The notes under the pieces: generated by a model
What the model saw: only the letters and a program-made list of their open reading frames with translations
Database searches by the model: none
What the model was told of the DNA's origin: nothing
Source of the DNA: Asterochloris sp. CNOR1
Lineage: Eukaryota > Chlorophyta > Trebouxiophyceae > Trebouxiales > Trebouxiaceae
Reading direction: 5' to 3'
Assembly: GCA_963969365.1 (NCBI GenBank)
Contig: OZ017750.1
Coordinates: 930,001-994,000 of the forward strand
DNA: 64,000 nucleotides
Part shown: one piece after another, positions 1 through 11,039 of the stretch
Layout of the letters: each line of letters begins with the position of its first letter
How positions within the stretch are numbered: position 1 is the stretch's first letter
Translations under genes and position numbers: made by a program

Positions 1-3000
1 ATTCTCAGAGACTGCTGTTGACATGTTTTGCTGAGAGGGCCACCCACCTGGTGGCAGACGGAGTTGGTGCGCAAACTGGTGATTGGAGTACAGAATTTTG
101 CCAAACAGGTCTACCGCCACAATACCAGTTGCCATCCTCTCATGCGAATACCTGCAGTGCGCAGCAGCAGTTGGTAAGGAAGCCGTTCTACTGACAAGGT
201 GGGTGGGATGCGCTTGTTCTATACTCAGCAGCCTCAAGCAGCCAGTGCCCTTGTCCGGCGTGGCAGCAGGGCGCCCTGCAACAGCTCGTGTTCAGTGCAG
301 CAGCGTGGCAGCCTGGAAGGATGAGCAGGCAGCTGTCCAGCAAGCCCAGCAGAGGACCTGCAGAGCAAGCAGATAGCTGCCCTCCAAGATTTTGCCTGAG
401 AGCATACCGAGACGACTCACGTGATCTTGCAGCTGAGCACACGCAGCTCTGATGAGCCGCTAAATGAGATGGAGAAGTGAACAGGCACCTGGGGGCCATA
501 GCGGTGCTTCACAGTCGCCTGCATCCAATGGGAGTCTGATCAGCAACCCTTGCGCCTGGAATGGCCTGGCCAATGTTTTGCAAGCCACAACTGGCCAGAC
601 TCGCTAAGCGCCACTCACAGCAAACTCGAATGGTGGCAGTGCTTTGGCAGCCTCGTTGTCAGTAAGCGCGAGTTTGTAGAAGGCAGTGGCCTTGTCATTA
701 GCCTCTGTCATTTGGCGCTCAAGCTCATTATCCAGCCCAAAAGTTTGGACAGATCTGCTGGTCAGATCAGATGGGCTGTAGCCCAGCAGATCTGTGAACG
801 ACTTGCTTGCACTGTAAATCTGCACTCAGGCATTCAGCAGTCAGCCACTTTTGTGTCAGCCAGCAACCTGGAGGAGAATGTATGAAAAGCCATGCTGGAC
901 TTTGCGATCTGGGCACCTGTCCATCCCCAGCACACCATACAAGCCCCACACGATAATCTTCCTCCACCTGTAGCGCATCATCAGGTCTCAGCCAGCAGGG
1001 CGTTGTGGTATGTGGTATGTCACAGCTATGCTGCATTTGCCACCTGGTATGGCTGAAGTACAGGACAAAGGTACGCAATGCCTGGGCCCCAGCTTTGGTT
1101 CCAATATGCAGCTCACCGGTTGGAATGTGCCAGTGTAGCCTTCACCGCCGGCAGTCTGGTTGATCTCCACCTTAGCTGGGAATGTAGATCCACTCTTATG
1201 CATTGCCACGATGTCCCTGGGCCCTGTGCACAACAGGCAATCCTGTGTCGGAGGGCTGGCCACCAAACATGCCATGCTTTTTGGACACAGAGCACATCAT
1301 GATAAGATGATTGCTCCAAACAGAGATGTGGCTGGCGCAGTGCAGACATGCCAGGCAAAGCTGCAGCGCGACCTGCCAGCAGCCTTACCTGTGCCTATCA
1401 GCACTCCCTTGCCAGTCGCCTTGTATCTGGCCAGGATGGCATTGTGTTGCTGAGAGAAGGGTGGTGGCATGAGGCTGTTTACGTTCTTGTCTGTCAGCTC
1501 TCCAGGTTTGTAGCCAAACAGCTTGCATAGAGCCTGCAGGAGACGCGCAGTTGTAGCTGCCAGCTGATGTCAGGGCACCAGTGCCCTGCTGCAGGGAAGT
1601 AGGGAGGCGCTGCTTGTGGCGAGGTGTGCTGCGCTGAGCAGTCGCTGGCCAGGCACCAGATGGTTTTTGCTGAGCCTCAAGCAGCCATTGGCATGATGCC
1701 CAGTGCCTAAGTTTGCTCACCTGATCAAAGCGTGACTTGGGTCTTTGTGCAGCCACTACAATAATATGCAGCTGAAGCAGCCACCCTTGACAAAGGAGGA
1801 TGGGGCTGCTTGAGCTCACCAGGTTTGTGTACTGGATGATGCCAGTGTCACTGATCATGATGATCGCATCCGGATTCTCATCTGACATCAGGACAGGCAG
1901 GCCGCCATCTGCCCCCGCTAGGTTGGCCTCGAACAGCTGCTGCTTGGCCCGTTCAGCCTGGGCCTGCACTCAGGCATTGCACTGCCAGTAAAATCACAAA
2001 GCTCACTACCAATTGCTGCTGCCTCAGGGGCCAAAGGTGGGGGGGGGGGGGGGGGGGCTTAGGGCTGTGCAGCACAGCTGCTGACGGCAGAGAGCATGCA
2101 CTGCTGCTGCAAGTGACATGCACTGAAGATTAGACGGCTGCCTGCAGGAAGCTCACAATCTTGCCAGCAATGCTCACCGCCTCATGTACATCTGCCTCAG
2201 CCCTATACTTCTCAGCCTTCCAGGGGTCGTTCTTGACATCGCGCAGGTAGCGCTCATATGCCCTCAGCACCTTGACTGTTGTGGGATATCTCTCAAGCAT
2301 GAGCTTGAACGTCTTCTCAGAGGTGCTCTCTGATGCGTCCATCTCCTGGAAGGCCTGCAGGGTTCACCAGACTGGAGGACAGCCATTTAAACACACTCTG
2401 GGGCAGCACAGACAGGCAATTTACTTGTCTGGACCTCAAAGCACCTCTGTACCATTGCAAGGTTTGCTACGGCGCTGACAGGACTCCTGCAAAAGATTGC
2501 AGCCCACCTTGCTGAGTGCCGAAAAGCTGGCTTTGCTGCTGAGCAGCACCCTCCAGAAGCCCCTCACGCAGCGCAGCGTCTCAGAGTGAGACTGCAGCAG
2601 CTGCCTGAAGTTTGTCTGCAGGGCAGCCGGCATTGTCTTCCACCATCAGCAGAAGGTTTGCACCTATGGTTTGTCCTGCTTGGTGGCACCCATGGGCAAT
2701 CTGGCTTAGTGACTTCAGCATTGCGCCAGCTTGAGGCATGCAAAAATGATGTTTTGTCGGCCTTGCAGACCAGTCAGGTGGCCCCACATCCAGCACGTGC
2801 ATGGTCATGTCAAGGAGGCTGCTGGTCAAGGGGTGCTGTCATGCATCTTGACGAGCAGGTTTCGTGCTGCCTACTGGGCAGCATGAGCATGCGGGTCTGC
2901 CTGTCTAAGCACCTCCCACCTGGAATTCCACTATGCTGACCAAGTCAGAGCCGCCACCTCCTGAGGCGCTCATGCTCTTCTGTGTGCTCTCCCTGTCCTT

Positions 3001-5796
3001 GACAAAGAGATTGAAGCGTTCCGACATGGTGGGGCGGCACTTGCGTGCAGTGACCAGGTGCCCGCTGGCAGAGGTCTGCACCAGGTCAGCAGAAAATCCT
3101 GTGGGCAGGCTCTGCATCACAGTGCTGGCAGCAGCATGTGCTGCAGGCTAATGCAGCTGGATGGCTGCTGCTGAGCTAGAAGACTGGTGGAAAGTGCTGG
3201 CTGGACATCAAATGCTGCACAACTGGCTGCTGACTGGAAGGCAGGTAATGGAGGGCTGCCAAGCTTTTGCTGGCCGCTCACAGTGAGGCTCTTCTTGTAG
3301 GTCGACAGGAAGTTGGAGCAGGCTATGTGCAGAGCAGCGCTCTCTGGGAACTGCTGCAGGCCCGCAGTGTAGATTGCATTGGCTGCCTCCACCCACTCCT
3401 TGACTGGCTCCCCTTCCTTGTCCTTCTTGCGTGCACACCTGCAACCGCATGCAGCTGCCAAAATGGCATTGCCATGCAGGCACATCTAAGACTCTCCCAG
3501 CGGGCAAGCCAATCATGCAGCCGAACTCTGATGCATCAGCAGCAAAGCTTGCTGCCAGTGCTGAGGAACTCAAGTGCATATGGCAGGCACAGGAACCCCG
3601 TCTACAGAGACATGGCAGGCCTGATCTGTTTCTAATCTTAGCTGCCGCCTACAAATGCACAGATGCATGAGAGAATCTCAAAAGCTGTACTGCGCCAGGC
3701 GTGGATTGCAAAAGCTTCAGGTGCTGCCCCACCTGGCCACAATCTCAACCTCCTGGGCATCAAAGAACTTGTGGCGCACACGCAGCACCCCTGCAACCTT
3801 GGCTGCCCTGAAGCGGTTTGCTATCCGGTAGGTGTAGTGCAGGCGGAGGTGGGTAGCCCCCCAGCCCAGCAGAAAGGCAAAGGGCATGCCTGCACGACGC
3901 ACATCGGTCAGTCATGTCTGGGACTGGCAACCTGCCAGGCTGGCTGCCAGGCTCTTACCTGCGAGCATGACATAAGTGGCCACTCTTCCCCACGACTCGT
4001 CGATGATCAGCAAAGGAAAGAGCACCAGCGACTGCCAGGTCAGCAGCATGTAGAGAGCGGCCTGCATAGGAGATCAGGAGGTTTAGTATTGTCCAGCATT
4101 GAAGCTCAACGAGTCTGTGAGGCATGCAGGATGCTTGCGCATGTGGTGCACCCAGAGACTCAAGTGCTCATCGACAACACCTGAAAGTTGTTGATTGAGT
4201 TTGAGTAGTAGGGCAGGGTGCGAATGATGGTGTAAAACATGGTGGCATTGACCAGCAGCAGCAGGACTGCCTGAATCTTGAAGTATTCGGAGACATACTC
4301 TCCAAAGACAGTGATGATGGTCTCCAGGACAAACAGACGGAAGTTGGCCCTGCAGGAAAGGTGGTCAGCCAGGCGCTAGGCACAATCACAGAGGGGGGGG
4401 GGGGGGGGGGAGGCGTCTGCTGACAGCCATGTGATAAGCACAGCCTGATGACATAGTGCGGCTGGTCCAGGCAAAAGGCAACAGCCGCAACAAAGGCGCT
4501 CACACTGACTGTGCCCTGCCCAGCAGGTCTTTGGTGTCAGGCTCCAGATCTGTGGCAGCAATGCTCATGAAAAAGGCGATGACGATGGCGATGATGCCCG
4601 TGATGATGCCCAGAGCAAAAATAATGATGTGAGGCATTGTGAAACACTCCACAGTATGTTCAGGGATCCAGTGAGGTGGATGTGCATGGATGATTTTGCA
4701 GTTGGAGCCGGTGATAAGAAAAGCCAGGGACGACACGTCTGCAGGCACAGGAGGGCTACTGGGTTTGCATGGTGACTTGGGCAGGCATGGCACGTAGCTG
4801 GCAGGCTTGATCTGCCTTGGACAGACAGGCCTAGTACAGCTGCCCAACTCACAAAACATGTCAAAAAAGATGGACACTGAAAAGCGCAGCAGCTTGATGG
4901 GCCATATATAAGGGAAGCTGTTGGCCCTGAAGTTCTGCAGCAGGAGGGACAAGTTGTCAGAATGCAGCATTTTCTGGCTTGATAAGGGGCCACCAGAATG
5001 TGAAACCGCTGCTTTACCTGAGCAACGAACAGGCACAGGCACCCCGAAAACACCACGATGACAGCAATCAAGCTCATGAAGATGTAAAACACTGTCTGGC
5101 CGCCAGCCTGTGCAAGGCGCTGCAGCTGGGAGTACTCAAACACTCTGTAAACCCTGCATTGTATCATTGGATGGGCTCAGTCCTGACTGCACCAAGTCCC
5201 TGCTGACATGCAGTGCTGACTCACCAGATGTGCTTATCAAATGCCCAGGGAAACCATGGGGACAAGTTGAACACGCTGAGCTGCAGCGCACAGGTGAACA
5301 GGTTGCGAACACTGAATTTGCTTTTAAGTTGAGACCAGGCCCTGGCTCCCGGGACTGTGCAGCACCAGTCTCTTGACGCTAGGCAGCAGACTGCTGACCT
5401 GCAGGAAGTCCAGGATGATGACTGCCATAGCATACTTCCATGAAGTGTTCAGCTTCTCCTTGCTCAGGGTGAACAGCACCTGCACAGGAGGTCATGGCAT
5501 GGAGGTTGTCTGAAGCTTCCAGAAGGCAGCCAGGGAGGCTCTGCAGGTCCTGTTTTGACTCACCCCAAACACAGCATCCTGCAGCGACCCCTGCTGCTTC
5601 AGCAGGTCCTTGTCGTCATCGCCAGCTATGACTGCCTGCTGAGCATTCTCTGCAGAAGCACAGCAGACCAACTCAGCAGCAGCAGCAGACTTATGACAGG
5701 GGATACTGGTGCAGCTGCCACAGGCGAACCTGCATCATTTTCCCCTCCCCTTGAGCCTGTATCACTGCCGCCAGTTGAGCTGGCAGCATCTGCCAT
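1..5796 (-). CDS. TmcB-like multi-pass membrane protein with PAS domains (3' end outside window)
   Basis: Start codon at 5796; the first exon is acidic and joins an exon ending at 5564, then FTLSKEKLNTSWKYAMAVI (5479 downward), the usual N-terminal block of the TmcB-like family of algae and protists. Membrane exons follow: about 5160-5030, 4950-4860, 4740-4510 (HIIIFALGIITGIIAIVIAF), 4345-4190 (ETIITVFGEYV) and 4065-3960. The cytosolic middle has NRFRAAKVAGVLRVRHKFFD (about 3850) and FKLMLERYPTTVKVLRAYER (about 2310), both family hallmarks. At least two PAS domains follow: one spans about 1965-1100 (ENPDAIIMISDTGIIQYTNL, then NVNSLMPPPFSQQHNAILAR), another about 825-495 (KSFTDLLGYSPSDLTSRSVQ, then ATVKHRYGPQ); a possible third begins at about 150 (GIVAVDLFGKILYSN). 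Such proteins are presumed membrane sensors or signalling scaffolds; ligand and output are unknown, and no kinase or cyclase domain is seen before the edge. The reading frame changes near 4510 without a normal intron, so this joint is unresolved. Confidence 0.82.
2039..2057. repeat. G19 homopolymer (C19 on the coding strand)
   Basis: An uninterrupted run of 19 G lies in an intron of the PAS gene, between the exon ending near 2130 and the next PAS exon starting near 1965. It reads as poly-C in the transcript. It may form G-quadruplex DNA, and its length is likely to be polymorphic or mis-sequenced. Confidence 0.95.
4393..4410. repeat. G18 homopolymer (C18 on the coding strand)
   Basis: A second long G run in the same gene, in the intron just upstream (transcript sense) of the exon carrying ETIITVFGEYV. 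As poly-C it is part of the pyrimidine-rich stretch before that exon. Confidence 0.95.
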
Positions 5797-6403
5797 GATT
5801 ATCACTCTGGCTCGGAATCAGTGATGGCTGTGCCACATGCAGCAGTCCAGGCTGGCAATGTGCTGCAACACCGATGCAGCACTCAGTAGTCAAAGCTGTC
5901 CCCTGCTCAGCACAGTGAGCCTGGCACCCTGCCGTGCAAATGCCCGTGCTCTACTCAAACGTCAGCCAAGACTCATCGCAGTGATGATGCATCATCTCAA
6001 CGCACGCAATGGATGTAGATAGATGATCCCACTCGATCTGTGAACGACATTAACTAGGTCAGCCTTCAAATTGCTGGAACAAGACGTGGTCCATGGCTGT
6101 GAGGCACATGCCAGGGCAAGTCCTCACTCACTGCTATGATCAGTCTCTTAACACATAGCCAGCCTGATTGTTGGCGTTGCATTACAGCTCATAGCCAAAC
6201 ACAGTCACTCAAATCAGCTACGACTCGACAAAGCTGTGACCATTCCTGTCTGTGGAAAGGTGAAGCTGCCGGCTGACCTACGCTGATATACATCCTGCCC
6301 AGCATCAAGCACCTGGGGTAGATGTTTTTCAGTTGCGTGTGCTCAACTGATGTTACTGATAACTCCAGACTTGCTGACACTGCACAACTAGGCTGGACCA
6401 GCC
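5797..6403. other. Intergenic: PAS-gene promoter side and leuC 3' UTR
   Basis: No coding exon is recognisable in these 607 bases. The part nearest 5797 should hold the promoter and 5' UTR of the PAS gene. The part nearest 6403 is the 3' UTR of leuC, with a TGTAA motif at 6186-6182 on the minus strand. No clear TATA box was seen. Confidence 0.6.
6182..6186 (-). terminator. TGTAA polyadenylation motif for leuC
   Basis: TGTAA on the minus strand, about 220 nt after the leuC stop. TGTAA is the established poly(A) signal of chlorophyte algae, and two other genes here show it at a similar distance. Confidence 0.5.
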
Positions 6404-9400
6404 TCACAGGTACTCTCTGGGATCGCACACATGGCCAGCCAGAGCAGATGCTGCGGCAGTGTAAGGTGATGCCAAGTAGACCTGGCCCTCCTTGTGGCCC
6501 ATGCGTCCAGGGAAATTCCTGCAGCACATAGCTGGGCTTGCACAGTGTACAAGGTGCACCAGAGACGACATGTCTGCATTTCTTCTCATGCTGCCTTGTT
6601 CTCATGCTGCCAAGGGGCAGCAGCAGGCAGCACCTTTCAAATGCAGTGTGCTGCAGCTGCCTCAAAAAAGCCAAGTTTGCCACAGATGGCTGAAGGTTGG
6701 TTGAAGGTTTGAGAAGGAAAGGCAGCGCAAAGTATCAGAGCACAGATGTCAAGCACAAGGCCTCAGAGCCATGAGTTCTGCTAGCAAAGCGGCCTGCCAG
6801 ACACTGGGGCCCCAGGCACTCTGATGCTGACCCTCCTGACAAAGGTGCCAACAACCAATACACTGCAGGTGGCTCACCGATTGGTGGTTGAAACGCAGAC
6901 CTCAGGCTTGTTCATGCGGGCGTAGGTGTCCTGGGGTCCGCCCAGACAGGCTGCACATGAGGGGCTGGCTGGTGTGTCGCAGCCCGCCTCCTGGAAGATC
7001 TGCGCAGCTGTCTTGCCCTCGCAGCCGGGGACTGGAAGGCCAAAGACGTCAAAGTACACCTTCTGGGTAGCAGGCACCAGATAGGTGGGGACCTTCACCT
7101 GCCCACCCGCCTTATGCAGCAGCTTGGCTGCTGCTGCAAAGTCTTCGTACTTGCCGCCCGTGCAAGACCTGCAGGCATGTCCAGCCTCACAAAGCAGGTC
7201 AGTGAGTGGCCCAATAGGGGCTCACCGCCGGGTTCACGCTATTGCAGCCACGCAGTACAGTGCTGCCAGGTACAGGGACGGGGGCAGAGCAGCAAGAGCA
7301 ACTAGACATGGGCAGAGGCGAACCTCGCTGCGCATTTTGGTGTTGCAGTGCTGTGCATCGCTGCTGGGGTGTGGGACAGGGCCAGGGCCAGGGCAGCAAA
7401 CAGCAAACATCAACATCAAACGAAAGCCAATGCATCCTGCAGGAGCACCTGAGGGCACGCAGTGCAATGCTTCTGCGCACCCGATGTACACCCTGTCAAT
7501 CTTCACGTGGGAGCATTCTCTCGCCAGCTTCCGGTTGTCTGGGGAGTGGGGGGCTGCAACCACTGGCTCCAACTTACTTACATCAAATCTGCAGGCACAG
7601 CACACTTGTAAGCAGCTCACGCAGTGAACACTACAAGGATGGCTGCTAGAGGCCAAGGACATCCTACCTAAGCGCTCCAGCAGCGCTGAAAGTGTGGCTC
7701 CTTGACAATCACAAAGGCTCAGCACTGCTCTGGCAGAGAAGAGATGCAGAGTTGGCCGCTCACCTATATGTCTGCTGGTAGCTGGCCTGCTCATCTGCAT
7801 ACATTGCTTCAAAAGGTGCGTCTGTCCGCTGCGTGACGTAGTCAATGGTGGTGGCGTCAGGAGGAACCATGCCTGCAAGGCAGCGGTGCAGGCAGATGGG
7901 CAACGAAGTGTGCTGCCACACCCATAGATGGTGCAGCTGCCATCGCACTGACTCATGTGTTCCCAAAGCCCTACGCAAGCATTCAGAAAATGTCAGGCCC
8001 GCATGTCACAATCAAGTTTGCAGAGGCCTCTGCCCATGCATCTTGGAAGCTGGTGGCTGGAGGACTGTCCCCTGTGCAGTATCAGGCCTGGAGATGGCTA
8101 GAGTGTTGAGCTCACCATTCTTGCCGCCAGCCTCCACAACCATGTTGCAGATAGTCATGCGCTCCTCCATGCTCATGGCCTCGATAGCCGTCCCTGTGAA
8201 CTCCATGGCCTTGTAAGTGCCGCCTGCAGCCAGGCAAGCAGTTTTTGGTTAGCATCAGAGGAGTGTGTCATGCCACCTGCCTGCAACATGGCAGCTTTGG
8301 GCTCACTTTAGCAGCTGCCAGCACTCGTTTGCCCCCGCCTGCTGAGATGCAGCTGCTTGAACATCCTCTCCCCAAGATGCTTTTTGGAGGCTCAGTACGG
8401 TGGAGCTAGTGTCACTTTCAGTATTCAGGGCTTGAATGTATGGCTACACTGGCTCTCTCCCAATTGCCCAGCAGCTGAGCTGGCCTCTGTTGGAGCAACA
8501 GCACCCCCCGCACCTGCCACAGTGATCTCCCCAATGATTTGGAGAATCAGGTCCTTGGCCAGCAGGTAGTTGGGCATCTGGCCGTCCATCACAAAGCGCA
8601 ACGTGGGGGGCACTTTCACCTGCACTCAGTAGAGCGCAAGCCTCAAGCAGGCCTGTACAAAGTGATAATGTCAGTAACGCAAGCTTTGAGGCCACGGTTG
8701 TTAAGCAGTACTGCCATTGGTGCAAAGTGACTGCCATGCTGCAACGCCACTCCTTTAGCTGCACTTCATGCAAAAGCAATAACAGCATCAGCAGAACAGA
8801 ACTATTTGAAGATTGAATCATGGGCCAGCACCACCCCAACCCACCAGCAGCTTGCCGGTGCCCAAAATGAAGCCAGCATCTGTATTGCCAATGCCGCTGG
8901 CAAACTGGCCAAATGCGCCCGCATTGCAGGTGTGAGAGTCGGTGCCGAAAAGTACTTCGCCTGCAGTTGGAGGCACAGGCTTACCAGCGTATCAGGAAAT
9001 TGCTCAGGCCATCAGCCAGCACACCAGATGCGTGCAACTCAACCGCGGCTGGACAACTGGGGCTTGGCGAGGGCAGCAGCTGACGCCGCAGAGGCAGCCA
9101 CATCCAGCAGCTGCACTGATGGGCCGCAAGACTGCTTTGATCAGACACTCAACTCTGCTGCAGATGGCTTCAGACATGCCATGCACAGCCCATGGCGGCT
9201 GTGGGAAGGGCGCACCTGGCAGGCAGTGCCCTTCCTGAGCCATTGCAATGTGGCACACCCCCTTGTAGTTGGGGTTGGCTTTGAAGTCACTACGGTCTGT
9301 GATGTCATAGAAGTGCTTGATTTTGTATTTCTTGGCATACTCCCTGCAGCCAGCAGGGCAACAATCCACATGCTGTCTACTGCATGCTTTATCTAGGCAC

Positions 9401-10875
9401 TTAAGTGCTGCTGCCCTGGGATGCTGTCACATGTGAGCCTTAGCTTTTGGCCTGGCAGGAGGTGCTGACGCGCGTCCTGGGCAGCAGGGCAAGTATTAGG
9501 TGCCATCTGTCAGCCCTGTCTGCTGCACGCCCTTTACTGAGGCCTCCATTGGGCTGAGTCAAAGAGTGAGTCATTGTGCCCCTCTTCCGCAGGTGGAAGG
9601 CCACCTCCAGGAAAGCAGCAAGCTGGACAAACCCAGAGAGAGCCCACCTCATCATGTCAACATTCCGATTAGCTCGCTCGTCAGCTGTGAAGATGTAGTG
9701 GTCAGGGATGATGATGACCTTCTCAGAGTCCCAAACCTGCAGCACACAGGAGTTGTGATGAGCATGAGGGGCGTGGCTGCATACATGCTTGTGGCTATCA
9801 TTGTATGTGGCGCTGCATATGTCAGGACTAGCAGGCCCAGAGCAGCACAAGGGTAAGCACCCTTGCTGTTCATTGGCCTGGCACTACTCCAGCACCAGAA
9901 GTTCCCCTGCCAACAGCGCTCCTCCTGGCACATTGCTAGGCATGATTGTCAGGCACTTGCAGCATGCAAGGTTGGATGCTATGCTTTGTCATTGCACATC
10001 CTGCTGCCACACCTGTGCTGAGCCACACTATGCAACAGCAGATGGCAGCTTTGGGCGCTCCATTTCCCAATAACCTTAGCAAATCAGCTGTGCCACATGT
10101 AGAATATAACACCTTTGCTGCAGGTCTCTCAGAACCCAGATGGGTCCCCCTGGTAAGGTCTCAACAGGCAGCAGCGTTGCAGAGTGTCTTGCCTGGGCTC
10201 CTTCCCCAAACTCCTTCTCAAAGATGCCAAAGGTGGGGGGCCCACACACGTCGTGTGTGAGCAGCTTGTCCACATCGGTCCAGATGTTCTCGCCAGGCAC
10301 GAGCTTCACATTGCCTGAGTGGCGCGCCAAGATCTTCTCTGTCATGGTCATGGGGTGCTTGACCTGCAGGCATGCCCCTTGAGCCTTCAGCCCAGCATCT
10401 GCCTGCTCAGGATGCTGGGGTACCAGAATGTGCAGCTATGGTGCAGCATATCTGGCTTTGAGAGCACAGATGCTGGCCAGATCTGGAATGGGGCGGACAC
10501 ACTGCAAGGCAGCCACCTGCCTCAGGGGCACGCATTGCACCATGCATTGCAGAGGCCTCCTCAAGAGGTTTTGGCAGAATCGCCTGTGCATCCCTCGTGG
10601 CAGGTGCCCTCACCGCTCCAGTACTTGAAGGGGTCCTGGTGGGTGTGGGGGCCACAGGGGCTGCTGTGGACTGGCACACTGGCGTCACATGATGCCTGCC
10701 GCTGGTGCTGGCCACAGCCCTGGCCCTTGCAGGGAGCACTGCTGCAGACAAATATACACAGGGGGTCAGAGACCCGCAGAAGAGCAACACGGGCCGCAAC
10801 GCTCTTCACACTCGAGTGGCGCTACAAACCTTGATTGCCAAATGTGCTGCATCCAGATGCACTTGGCAGAGGCAT
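6404..10875 (-). CDS. leuC: 3-isopropylmalate dehydratase large subunit, plastid
   Basis: Aconitase-family Fe-S enzyme interconverting 2- and 3-isopropylmalate in leucine synthesis, working with a small LeuD subunit in the plastid. I place the start at 10875: exon 1 (10830-10875, [15 protein letters not shown]) joins in phase with exon 2 (10614-10741), giving a transit peptide of about 58 residues rich in Ala, Ser, Thr and Arg. The mature part begins [18 protein letters not shown]. Later exons carry [20 protein letters not shown] (about 9740), [15 protein letters not shown] (about 9270), [19 protein letters not shown] with the first cluster cysteine (about 8950), [11 protein letters not shown] (about 7500), and [16 protein letters not shown] with the CxxC cluster pair (about 6960). 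The last exon, [20 protein letters not shown], ends at 6404. All expected blocks are present, so it looks complete and functional. It shares a 164-bp divergent promoter with purM. Confidence 0.93.
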
Positions 10876-11039
10876 GCTGTAGTCTGTCTGGACAGAGCTC
10901 TTATGAGAAGAAAGAACGCACAGGATTGTGTGCTCCCTTTCTTGTCACAAGTGCCGCATTGGGGCCATGCTGCCATGCCAGAGGAGGGCTGATCTGCTAT
11001 TGCTGGCAGATTGATCTGTGTTTCTGGAAGTGAAGCGCC
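10876..11039. promoter_or_regulatory. Shared divergent promoter region, leuC / purM
   Basis: Only 164 bp separate the inferred leuC start (minus) from the purM start (plus), so both promoters and 5' UTRs must lie here. I see no convincing TATA box on either strand. Both genes encode biosynthetic enzymes with apparent plastid targeting, which makes joint regulation plausible but unproven. Confidence 0.55.
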
